From the NCBI GenBank assembly GCA_902774815.1, contig CACYJV010000020.1, positions 1-60,876 on the forward strand: DNA of 60,876 nucleotides, in the 5' to 3' direction. Of the stretch, positions 16,200 through 24,500 are shown piece by piece. A program made the position numbers and the translations under genes. How positions within the stretch are numbered: position 1 is the first letter of the stretch; each line of letters begins with the position of its first letter. The stretch comes from an uncultured Prevotellaceae bacterium. GTDB taxonomy: Bacteria > Bacteroidota > Bacteroidia > Bacteroidales > Bacteroidaceae. The notes under the pieces were generated by a model. The model had not been told where the DNA came from. It worked only from the letters and a program-made list of their open reading frames with translations, and made no database searches.

Positions 16200-17787
16200 C
16201 CATTCCCGGTCCCTTCTTAATCTGCTTCAGGAGGATGCTGATTTCCACAGCCAGCATCGTCGTGAAGAGCACGAGGAAGATGAAGAACGTCAGCATCACC
16301 GAGCCGGAATTGACGTCAGAGACGGCAGCCCACGTGGGCAGCATGTCCTGAATGGTCCACGGCTGGCGCCCCATCTCGGCCACCATCCAGCCACTCTCGC
16401 TGGCGATGTAGGCCAGCGGAACCAATGCGATGGCAAACCAATGCAGATACTTATGCTCGCTAAACGGCATGTTTTTCCACAACCGACCGATGCCTTTCAG
16501 CTTGTCCTGATAGACGATGGCCAGCACCAAAGCGAAGAACACGATGAAGAGGCAACCCATGCCCACCATGATGCGGAATGCCCAGAAGTTGATGGGGATG
16601 TTCGGCACCAGCTGGTCTGGTGACTTCACGTAGCCGTAACCGAAGTAAGGCATGTTCTTCTTCAACACGGCCAGATGCTGCTCGGCAGCCTTCTCCGACC
16701 CAGTCTTCTTGGCGTTGCGATAAGCCATCAGCGCATAGATGGCTGCACGGCCGCGCTTGATTTTCTCCTCTGCCGAGGGTTCCGTCTTGCCGTCGGGTGT
16801 AGTGTAGCCGTTCAGCAGGTCGTTCACGCCCGGTACGAAACCGTGGAAATCGCGTGTAGCCATGAACGAGAGAGCATAAGGCATGGCGATGCGAAGCGGG
16901 GGCTCCTGCTCGTTCTTGTAGTCGGGCTGCTTGAAGGGGTTCACCCAAGCCACAGCCGTCAGGCTCTGGTCCGTGCCACCGTTGTAGAGTGCCTCCATGG
17001 CGGCCAGCTTCATCGGTTGCGACTTTGCCACCTGCTCACCCGAGATGTGTCCTGTGGCGCCAGCCAGCAACGAGGCCACCAGACCTACGGCAGCACCAAT
17101 CTTGATGCTCTCCAAGGCCATCTTCTGCTCGCGCTTCTTCAGCAGATACCACGAGCCTACGGCCACCGTGAACACGGCACCGATGATCCAAGCCGAGGTC
17201 ACCGTGTGACAGAACTTACCCACGGCAAACGGCGAGAAGGCCACCTGCAGGAACGACACCATCTCGTTGCGCATCGTGTCGGCATTGAACTCACAGCCCA
17301 CGGGATTCTGCATCCACGCATTGGCCACGAGAATCCACCAAGCCGAAATGGTAGCACCCAGGCCGGTGAGCCAGGTCGATGCCAAGTGGAAGCCCTTCGA
17401 GACCTTGTTCCAACCAAAGTACATCACGGCCACGAAGGTCGACTCCATGAAGAAGGCCACGATGCCCTCGATGGCGAGCGGAGCACCGAAGATGTCGCCC
17501 ACGAACCACGAGTAGTTCGACCAGTTCGTGCCGAACTCAAACTCCAGGATGATGCCCGTGGCAACACCCATGGCGAAGTTGATGCCAAAGAGTTTCTGCC
17601 AGAACTTCGCCGTGTCGCGCCAGAAACGCTTCTTCGTGCGATAGTAGCAGGTCTCCATGATGCCCATGATCACGGCCAGGCCAAGCGTCAGGGGCACAAA
17701 CAGCCAGTGGTAGATGGCTGTCAATGCGAATTGTGCACGCGACCAGTCTATCGTGCCGGTCGATACGTCCAATAACAGATTGTGCAT
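16192..17787 (-). CDS. cydA: Cytochrome bd ubiquinol oxidase subunit I
   Basis: 531 residues. The opening DWSRAQFALTAIYHWLFVPLTLG contains the haem b595 histidine, and GxxWxxxGxxPW-like sequence appears as MVAEMGRQPWTIQDMLPTW. A Q-loop-like stretch lies in the middle. Subunit I binds haems b558, b595 and d and oxidises quinol. The gene follows DUF4492 after about 320 bp filled with a heptamer tract, and precedes cydB. ATG 17787 gives the family's usual N-terminus (HNLLLDVSTGTIDW). Confidence 0.96.
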   Translation of the reverse strand: MHNLLLDVSTGTIDWSRAQFALTAIYHWLFVPLTLGLAVIMGIMETCYYRTKKRFWRDTAKFWQKLFGINFAMGVATGIILEFEFGTNWSNYSWFVGDIFGAPLAIEGIVAFFMESTFVAVMYFGWNKVSKGFHLASTWLTGLGATISAWWILVANAWMQNPVGCEFNADTMRNEMVSFLQVAFSPFAVGKFCHTVTSAWIIGAVFTVAVGSWYLLKKREQKMALESIKIGAAVGLVASLLAGATGHISGEQVAKSQPMKLAAMEALYNGGTDQSLTAVAWVNPFKQPDYKNEQEPPLRIAMPYALSFMATRDFHGFVPGVNDLLNGYTTPDGKTEPSAEEKIKRGRAAIYALMAYRNAKKTGSEKAAEQHLAVLKKNMPYFGYGYVKSPDQLVPNIPINFWAFRIMVGMGCLFIVFFALVLAIVYQDKLKGIGRLWKNMPFSEHKYLHWFAIALVPLAYIASESGWMVAEMGRQPWTIQDMLPTWAAVSDVNSGSVMLTFFIFLVLFTTMLAVEISILLKQIKKGPGMES

Positions 17788-17820
17788 AATGTCTTGTATT
17801 TTAATTGATTGATGATTGCG

Positions 17821-17988
17821 ACTTCAAGTATTGAGTTCCGAGTTTCAAGTTCCGAGTTTCGAGTTCCTAGTTTCGAGTTTCGAGTTCCGAGTTTCAAGTT
17901 TCGAGTTTCGAGTTCCGAGTTCCAAGTTTCGAGTTTCGAGTTTCGAGTTCCGAGTTCCAAGTTTCGAGTTTCGAGTTTCGAGTTCTTT
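17821..17988. repeat. 24-unit heptamer array
   Basis: Twenty-four consecutive 7-bp units without a single indel, mainly GTTTCGA, GTTCCGA, GTTTCAA and GTTCCAA. A 35-bp higher-order block (three GTTTCGA, one GTTCCGA, one GTTCCAA) is visible near its right end. Directly after it begins a partial copy of the TTCTTTCTCC element (17983 onward), also seen at 47869-48153. The array separates cydA from DUF4492. Confidence 0.95.
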
Positions 17989-18090
17989 CTCCACTACGTC
18001 ACAAAAGGCTACAGCCAGGCTTGTCAGCAAGAATGAGCTTCCCATAGAGCCAAGTGCCGAGTTTCAATTATTGGGCAAAGAGTAATCATA

Positions 18091-18118
18091 ACTATCAGCT
18101 ATCAATTATCAATTGTCA
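18091..18118. repeat. 7-bp-period tract at the DUF4492 stop
   Basis: ACTATCA, GCTATCA, ATTATCA, ATTGTCA on the plus strand; on the coding strand this is TGACAAT TGATAAT TGATAGC and so on. The TGA stop of DUF4492 (18111-18109) is the TGA of one unit. Confidence 0.85.
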
Positions 18119-18330
18119 ATTTCCGTCAGCTGCGTTGCAACATACTCCGCCTCCTGCCCTTTCTCGGCATGCTGCTTCAGGTAGTTTGGAAAGAAAAAGA
18201 TTTTCAGGATGACGAAGATGATGAAGAGCTTAATAAGGATGATGGCCCACAGCGTCTTGCCGAGTGTCATATTCCGGAACCCGTCGTAGTACAGGTCCCA
18301 TGCACGATACCAAAAACCGTCCTTCTTCAT
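18109..18330 (-). CDS. DUF4492 small membrane protein of the cyd operon
   Basis: 73 residues: a basic amphipathic start (GFWYRAWDLYYDGFRNMTLGKTLW), one membrane segment (AIILIKLFIIFVILKIFFF) and a short tail. DUF4492 proteins are encoded just before cydAB in Bacteroidetes and are presumed to be an accessory part of the bd oxidase, like CydX/CydH in size. The last residues (TEIDN) and the stop codon come from a heptamer tract (18091-18118). Confidence 0.9.
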   Translation of the reverse strand: MKKDGFWYRAWDLYYDGFRNMTLGKTLWAIILIKLFIIFVILKIFFFPNYLKQHAEKGQEAEYVATQLTEIDN

Positions 18331-18362
18331 GGTCGTAGTGCGTTTAGTAATACATTACGGCA

Positions 18363-18394
18363 CAAAGTTAATGAAAACCAAGTGAATCGCCAAA
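18363..18394 (-). promoter_or_regulatory. Promoter of the DUF4492-cydAB operon
   Basis: TTTG (18394-18391), 20 bases, TAACTTTG (18370-18363) on the minus strand, an exact match to the Bacteroidetes consensus, about 30 bases before the DUF4492 start. Confidence 0.8.
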
Positions 18395-18433
18395 TATTTA
18401 TGTATTTTTTTCAAGCTATTTTCATCCAAACTC

Positions 18434-18464
18434 TTGCATTTCCGCCTTTTTTTTCGTACCTTTG
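18434..18464 (+). promoter_or_regulatory. Promoter of the DUF6078 gene
   Basis: TTG (18434-18436), 20 bases, TACCTTTG (18457-18464). It is divergent from the cyd promoter and starts a leader of about 85 bases. Confidence 0.75.
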
Positions 18465-18555
18465 TAGGCAGAATCCGAACACCCTCAGTTAACCTCTGGA
18501 TAACGAATTCATTATCAGTATCATTCATTTTTTAATAACGAAAGGAGTAATTTCT

Positions 18556-18993
18556 ATGCCAAATGAAGGCTTTGACTTTAGCTGTGTGCCCCACGGCTAT
18601 GTGCTGTGCTTCAACAGCAACTGCCCACTTAGTTCCCAATGCCTGCGCCATCTCGCTGGCAAACACGTCCCCAGTAACACCACTTGGGGCATGAGCGTCT
18701 TCCCAAATGCCTATGCCAACGACCATTGTGAGCACTTCAAGCAGATTCGCATCATCAGATCCGCCAAAGGCTTCGGCGACATTCTGCACGATGTGCGGCG
18801 CAGCGACTACGACGCCATGCGCAGTCGGCTCATCAAATGCCTTGGCAGCGGTGGCACGTTCTATCGCTATCGTAACGGCGAGCATCTGCTCACGCCCGAG
18901 AAACAGGAGGCCATCCGCCAAATCTTCCGCGACTTCGGTTACGACGACAATGTGCAGTTCCTGAACTACCTGACCGTTTACGACTTTTCATAA
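18556..18993 (+). CDS. DUF6078-like cytoplasmic protein
   Basis: 145 residues. FDFSCVPHGYVLCFNSNCPLSSQCLRHLAG at the start, with Cys at conserved positions, and NDHCEHFKQIRIIRSAKGFGDILHDV resemble the Bacteroidetes DUF6078 family. The several Cys (CFNSNCPLSSQC, HCEHF) could bind a metal. The remaining two thirds are predicted helical and polar. No known function. It is monocistronic and lies upstream of the VapE-like gene, with a mini-hairpin array between them. Confidence 0.65.
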   Translation: MPNEGFDFSCVPHGYVLCFNSNCPLSSQCLRHLAGKHVPSNTTWGMSVFPNAYANDHCEHFKQIRIIRSAKGFGDILHDVRRSDYDAMRSRLIKCLGSGGTFYRYRNGEHLLTPEKQEAIRQIFRDFGYDDNVQFLNYLTVYDFS

Positions 18994-19010
18994 GCTTATT
19001 ACCAAAATCA

Positions 19011-19114
19011 TTACCGCTATGTGGTAATGCCGTTACCGCTATGTGGTAATGACCCTACCAGTACAAGGTACCGGCTCTACCAATATAAGGTAGCCGCCCT
19101 ACCAGCTATTGGGA
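19011..19114. repeat. Five mini-hairpins at exact 22-base spacing
   Basis: TTACC-N7-GGTAA at 19011 and 19033, TACC-N7-GGTA at 19056 and 19078, and TACC-N7-GGGA at 19100. Start to start, aligned on TACC, every step is 22 bases. Loops differ (GCTATGT twice, AGTACAA, AATATAA, AGCTATT) while stems are kept. The last unit merges into a degenerate REP (GGGACGCGGCGTGCCGC). Confidence 0.9.
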
Positions 19115-19193
19115 CGCGGCGTGCCGCTTACTGGTATACGGGGGGGAGGCGATGTTCGGGGGTACGATGTCCCCCCCGTACCCCCGCACCCCC

Positions 19194-19228
19194 GAAACTC
19201 GAAACTTGAAACTTGAAACTCGAAACTA
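19194..19228. repeat. Heptamer tract before the VapE-like gene
   Basis: GAAACTC, GAAACTT, GAAACTT, GAAACTC, GAAACTA: the inverse of the units in the 17.8-kb array, ending four bases before the ATG at 19232. Confidence 0.85.
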
Positions 19229-19231
19229 TCA

Positions 19232-21088
19232 ATGATTACAACCATCAAGACCAGTCGGAACAACCGGCAAACACGAAAACTCATCACCCTCGGCCAGCTC
19301 ATCGAGAGCATGCGCCACGACACCCCGAACGACGACATCCGACAACTTCGCCATGCATTGGAAGATGCTCGTCAACTGCCCTACGACAGTTCTTCACCAC
19401 GTCACGAAGGCATTCGCCGACTGCCCGTCATCTACCCGTCGGCAGAGGCCGACATAGATGCCGACGGAAATAGAAATATCCTGAAATTCAATGGATTGCT
19501 CACACTCACTGCAGGAACACTTCACGACAGCGACGAGGCCCGTCGCGTGAAGGAAATCGCCACGTTGTTGCCCACCACCGTAGCAGCTTTCCGTGGCAGC
19601 AGCGGCCTCACCGTGAAGATCATCGTCCGCGCCACACGCCCCGACGGTTCACTGCCCAACGCCCCCGACGCCATGGAAGCATTCTGCCAACAGGCTTACG
19701 CCGTGGCCACGCACGTCTACCAAGGCTTGCTCAACCTTGCAAGCCTCAGCCAGGACATCTGCGTCGGGCCCGCCATTCGTAGCCATGAGAGCCAGCTGCT
19801 CTGGGCTGGCTTCCGCATGACCTTCGACGAGCAGCCCTTCCTTCGCGAGGAGGCCGATGCGCTGCTCGTGCCTGACGATGGCCGGCTTCTTCAGGCGAAC
19901 GAACACATGCCGCTGCCCGCCGCTGACGCTGAGAGCGAAACGGAAGTCGGCCACGAGACGCGCCAGCTGATTGCCTTCCTTCAACGCAACTATGCTTTCC
20001 GTCATAACACGGTGATGGGCTACACCGAGTATCGTCCACTTGCCAAGTGGTACTACGGTTGGCAGCCCGTCGACGAACGCTTCCAGAAGAAGCTCACGAT
20101 GGATGCTCGCCTGATGAAAATCAACGTCTGGGACCCAGACGTAACCCGTTTCTTGAATTCAGGTTTCGTGAAGAACTACAACCCCATTGAGGAATACCTT
20201 TGGGACCTGCGCGGAAAGTGGGACGGCCGCGACCACATCGGCCGACTTGCCAAGACTGTGCCCACCGACAACCCCAACTGGCCACAGTGGTTCCGCACAT
20301 GGTTCCTCGCCATGGTGGCACAATGGCTGGGCAAGAACACCCGCTACGGCAACTCGCTGGTACCCCTGCTCATCTCGCGCCAGGGCTACAACAAATCCAC
20401 CTTCTGCCGCTCACTTATTCCTAAGGAACTGCAATGGGGCTACAACGACAACCTTGTGCTCTCCGAGAAGAAGGCCGTTCTGCAGGCCATGAGCCAATTC
20501 CTGCTCATCAACCTCGACGAGTTCAACCAGATTTCGCCCAAGGTGCAGCAAGGTTTCCTGAAGAACATCATCCAGCTGGCATCCGTGAAGGTGAAGCGCC
20601 CCTACGGCAAGCATGTCGAAGACCAGCCCCGCCTGGCATCGTTCATCGCCACGTCGAACATGGCCGATGTGCTCTGCGACCCCTCTGGCAGCCGCCGCTT
20701 CATCGGCATCGAACTCACCGGCCCTATCAAAGTGGAGCAACGCCCGAACCACAAGCAACTCTATGCCCAAGCCATCGCCCTACTCGACCAAGACGAACCC
20801 TACTGGCTCGATGCCAAGCAGACCCGTGCCCTCATGGCCTCCAATCAGCAGTTCCAGCAGCAGTCGCCCGAGGAAATGTTCTTCCACGAATGCTTCGCCA
20901 TTACCGACAATGATACCGAGGGACAATATATGACGCCCACTGCCATCCTCGGCATCGTGAAACGTCATGCAGGCTCAGCCCTTCCCCGCTGCAGCGTCAA
21001 CGCTTTCGGTCGCGTTCTCGCCAACATGGAAGGCATCGTCCGGCGCCGCAATACTCAAGGCACCGAGTACCTCGTCATTCCTAAGTAG
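19232..21088 (+). CDS. VapE-like P-loop ATPase with BT4734-type N-terminal domain
   Basis: 618 residues. The N-terminal part (about 90-260; GSSGLTVKIIVRATRPDGSLP, then QAYAVATHVYQG) resembles the BT4734/BF3469 N-terminal domain, a primase-polymerase-like fold. A VapE-type superfamily 3 helicase domain follows: LISRQGYNKSTFCRSLIP (Walker A), FLLINLDEFNQ (Walker B) and SFIATSNMADVL (sensor), then a DUF3874-like C-terminus with the winged-helix tail RRRNTQGTEYLVIPK. Such proteins come from phage or plasmid replication modules, but no integrase, relaxase or phage gene is near, so it may be a relic or a domesticated gene. Confidence 0.85.
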   Translation: MITTIKTSRNNRQTRKLITLGQLIESMRHDTPNDDIRQLRHALEDARQLPYDSSSPRHEGIRRLPVIYPSAEADIDADGNRNILKFNGLLTLTAGTLHDSDEARRVKEIATLLPTTVAAFRGSSGLTVKIIVRATRPDGSLPNAPDAMEAFCQQAYAVATHVYQGLLNLASLSQDICVGPAIRSHESQLLWAGFRMTFDEQPFLREEADALLVPDDGRLLQANEHMPLPAADAESETEVGHETRQLIAFLQRNYAFRHNTVMGYTEYRPLAKWYYGWQPVDERFQKKLTMDARLMKINVWDPDVTRFLNSGFVKNYNPIEEYLWDLRGKWDGRDHIGRLAKTVPTDNPNWPQWFRTWFLAMVAQWLGKNTRYGNSLVPLLISRQGYNKSTFCRSLIPKELQWGYNDNLVLSEKKAVLQAMSQFLLINLDEFNQISPKVQQGFLKNIIQLASVKVKRPYGKHVEDQPRLASFIATSNMADVLCDPSGSRRFIGIELTGPIKVEQRPNHKQLYAQAIALLDQDEPYWLDAKQTRALMASNQQFQQQSPEEMFFHECFAITDNDTEGQYMTPTAILGIVKRHAGSALPRCSVNAFGRVLANMEGIVRRRNTQGTEYLVIPK

Positions 21089-21137
21089 CACTATGATTAT
21101 TGCAAAAAAACGACTCAAAACGTTACGTTTTTCAGAA

Positions 21138-21221
21138 TTTGCTGCCAGTTTGCCAGTTTATTGCCAGTTGTAACATGTTGATTATCAACAAGTCTTGCAG
21201 CACTGGCAGATTTGCAGCAAA
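21138..21221. repeat. 20-base inverted repeat downstream of the VapE-like gene
   Basis: TTTGCTGCCAGTTTGCCAGT (21138-21157) and its imperfect inverse (21202-21221, three mismatches) enclose 44 bases with small palindromes (CAACATGTTG-like, TTGATTATCAA). GCCAGTTT is also directly repeated three times within the left side. It could terminate the VapE-like transcript or be an old recombination site. The rest of 21089-21592 holds a degenerate REP (21289-21313) and a hairpin AAAGGTGC...GCACCTTT (21346-21375), but no gene. Confidence 0.6.
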
Positions 21222-21478
21222 AAATAAAAATCCTGGTAGGGGCGACTTTTTGATTGTTGGAGTATAATAATAGAATTAACCAAGAAATGTAGGAACGCGA
21301 CGTGTCTCGTATCTGGGATAACAGATGGAACGTATTATCAACAATAAAGGTGCAACCAATACTGGTCGCACCTTTATCATAAATAACCAGCAACTATTTA
21401 CACTAAGACTCTATGCACTACATGACTGCCACATCACTCAAAATGTCGGATGAGACAATTATTTTTGTGGATTAAAAC

Positions 21479-21509
21479 TTGGTGCCTTCAAATCTTTTTC
21501 GTATTTTTG
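21479..21509 (+). promoter_or_regulatory. Promoter of the subtilase-scaffold operon
   Basis: TTG (21479-21481), 20 bases, TATTTTTG (21502-21509). The leader would be about 75 bases. Confidence 0.65.
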
Positions 21510-21592
21510 CAGCATCGATTAGGTTTGTCCACTCATAGGCGGCGGGCGTTTTTTCTATCTATTACGCAATCATAATAAAAATCAGTATAATC

Positions 21593-24500
21593 ATGAAAAA
21601 GTATCGTTATCTTTTCTCGCTGGTGCTGCTATGGGCAGTTGCCATGCCGACGTTCTCGCAGGTCGTCAGCAACGACAACGAGGATGAAGTATACAAAGTG
21701 GATTCCCGCTTTGCTAAGAATGACTTCGTGCCAGGTCAGGTGCTGGTGAAGTTCAAGGATGAGCACCGTGTCGGCATTAGCCGTGCCAAGGGAAAGTTCC
21801 TCGCTGCCGACCGCAATGCAATCAATGCCGTTTTGCAGAAATACGGCACAGAGGAGATGGAGCAGTTGCTGCCACGTGAGAAGGCAGGTCGCCCACTTCG
21901 CAAGGCAAAGGCTTACAATGGTACGGTGGTAGCAGAGAAAGACCTCTCACAGCTCTATTGTGTGAAACTTTCCGCAGAACATCAGCAGGAAACCATGCAA
22001 CTCGTCGACGAGCTGAAAGTGCTCGAAGAAGTGGAGTTCGCTGAGCCGAACTATCGCGTCTATACCTTGGCCGACGAGACTATCTGTCCAGATTATTCCG
22101 GCAATCCGCTGAACACCAACCAGTGGTATCTGGATGCTTATGGTGTGAAAGAACTTTGGACGAAGCCTATCATCAACAGTGAACGCCCCGTCATCGCCAT
22201 CCTTGATACAGGTGTCGACATCACGCATCCTGATCTTGTTGACAATATTTGGACAAACACGCTTGAGGCAGAAGGCGAGGAAGGCTACGACAACGATAAC
22301 AACGGTTTCAAGAGCGATATCCATGGTTGGGACTTCATCAACCAGACTGGCAACATCCGCGATAACAATATGCATGGCACCCACGTAGCTGGCATTGCTG
22401 CCGCTGCCAACAATGGCATCGGTATCGTTGGTGCCAATCCATTGGCTTACATCATGCCGATTACTGTGATGCAGAGCGATGGAACTGGTGATATTGCAAC
22501 TATTATAAAAGGTATTGATTATGCTGTGGCAAATGGGGCTACAGTGCTGAATCTCTCGTTAGGAACCTATGCTAATTCTTCAGCTTTGAGGCAGGCATTG
22601 GAGAAAGCATACCAAACAACAGTTATCGTTGCAGCTGCAGGTAATGATTTCCTTAGAATTCATCCAGTACCAAAATGCCATGATGTATGTTTTTCTGGAA
22701 TAATGTTTCCTGCAGGCTATTCTTTTGTTTTAGGTGTTCAGGCAACTGATCAGGGTGGTGGCTTAGCTAGATTTAGCAATCATGACTGCAATGGGCCAAA
22801 TTTCTCAAATACTTATACATTGCAAGATCCCGACGGTTTTAATTACGAACTAAAAGCACCAGGAGTGAGTATTCTCAGTACTATTCCCAACGGTAATTAT
22901 AAAAAATTAAATGGTACATCTATGGCTGCACCGTTGGTAGCAGGTGCTATTTCTGCATTGAAAATGGTTAAGGAATATGATACGCAGGAGATTCTGTGGG
23001 GAGAACTGACACATACAGATAACATTGCACAAGCCTACAACCTTGGTGAACACCCTGCAGAACTTGACATTATTAGACTGATGTTGCGTGAACGTAAAGA
23101 ATTAACCGACGAAACAGAAGGAGATTATAGCGGTGATGGAGAGATTGATGCAGGTGAGACCATTAGCATTTATCCCGTTATTCGTACAACTTGGGGCGAA
23201 GCCAGCAATATTAAACTTCGTTTGGAGATGGGTGATGAGTTTGAAGACCCTAATACTGTAGAAATTGTCACTCCTGAAGCAGATTTTGGTATGCACCTTG
23301 ATGCTTATGGAAAAGGAGTTAGTGTGAATCCCTTACAGTTGAAAGTTGCAGAGAATGTTGCTGACAATCGTCATATAAAGATGAAGATAATTGCGACTTG
23401 CGATGGCACGAATATAGTATGGGAACATGATTTCGTGTTGGTTGTTAATAACATGGTTAAAATTAGTGGTATTATTTCTGAGAACACAACTCTGACTGCT
23501 GATCATATATATATAATAAATGATAATATTGGTATCCAGGAAGGTGTCACGTTAACCATTAAACCCGGTACCCATTTGGAATTTGCTGAAGGGAAAAAAA
23601 TTGTTTCTTGGGGAAAATTAATAGCAAAAGGTACCCCAATAGCCCCAATAGTTTTTAAAGGTCATAATGATAAACCTTGGATTGAAATAACTGCATCTGA
23701 TACTCTTAGATATTGCAGAATTGAAAATTGTCAATATGGCTATGATAATTCCAACATATCGAATACATACATGGAGGATTGTATAATAATACCATATTCT
23801 CTTAGTTATAAATGTCTAAGAGGAAGCAGAAACACTTGGATGAACGCTACAAATGTATTTCCCAGACATTGTTATTTTGATCATATAGACCAATCATGCA
23901 GTTATTCTAATATTGTAAATAATAGTTTGTCTAATTTGCTATTTATTCCACAATCATATAGCGCGTTAAATTGTAATAATTATTTTAATAATTTTACCAG
24001 TAATAACATCGCTTTTTCATATAATGTAAACTATCCAATAGTAGATAAGTCTGAAACGCCTTCTTATCTTGGTACTAGTCGTGAAGATATCATTAGATCA
24101 CATATATATGAAATGGGAAATGGAGGAGGATTTGGCACTGTAGATCTTAGTAATATGCCCTCTTGTCCATATGCAGAAGCTCACGGTATAGTTTGGAAAG
24201 TGGTTGTAAATGGTTACGATGCTCAGGATGAGTTTGAACAACTGCCGCCGCTTGGAGTAGGCAAGCATAAGTTTGAAGTATACTTCAATCGTCCAATGAA
24301 CAAAGAGAAGGCTCCACAGATTTCATTTGGTGTGCGTGATCCTTGGACGCAAAATGCGGTGGCAGAAGATGGCTCATGGAATGAGGAAGGGACTATCTAT
24401 ACTGCTTATTGCACCATCACAGGCAAGACGAAGAGTGACGGTCTTAACCGCATCTATGTCTATGGAGCTGAGGATAATGAGTTCTTTGAAATTCCATATG

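Noticed and set aside
16675-17775. 366-residue frame opposite cydA
   Set aside because: Antisense to a clear cytochrome bd subunit; rich in His, Arg and Gln as expected for a codon-bias shadow.
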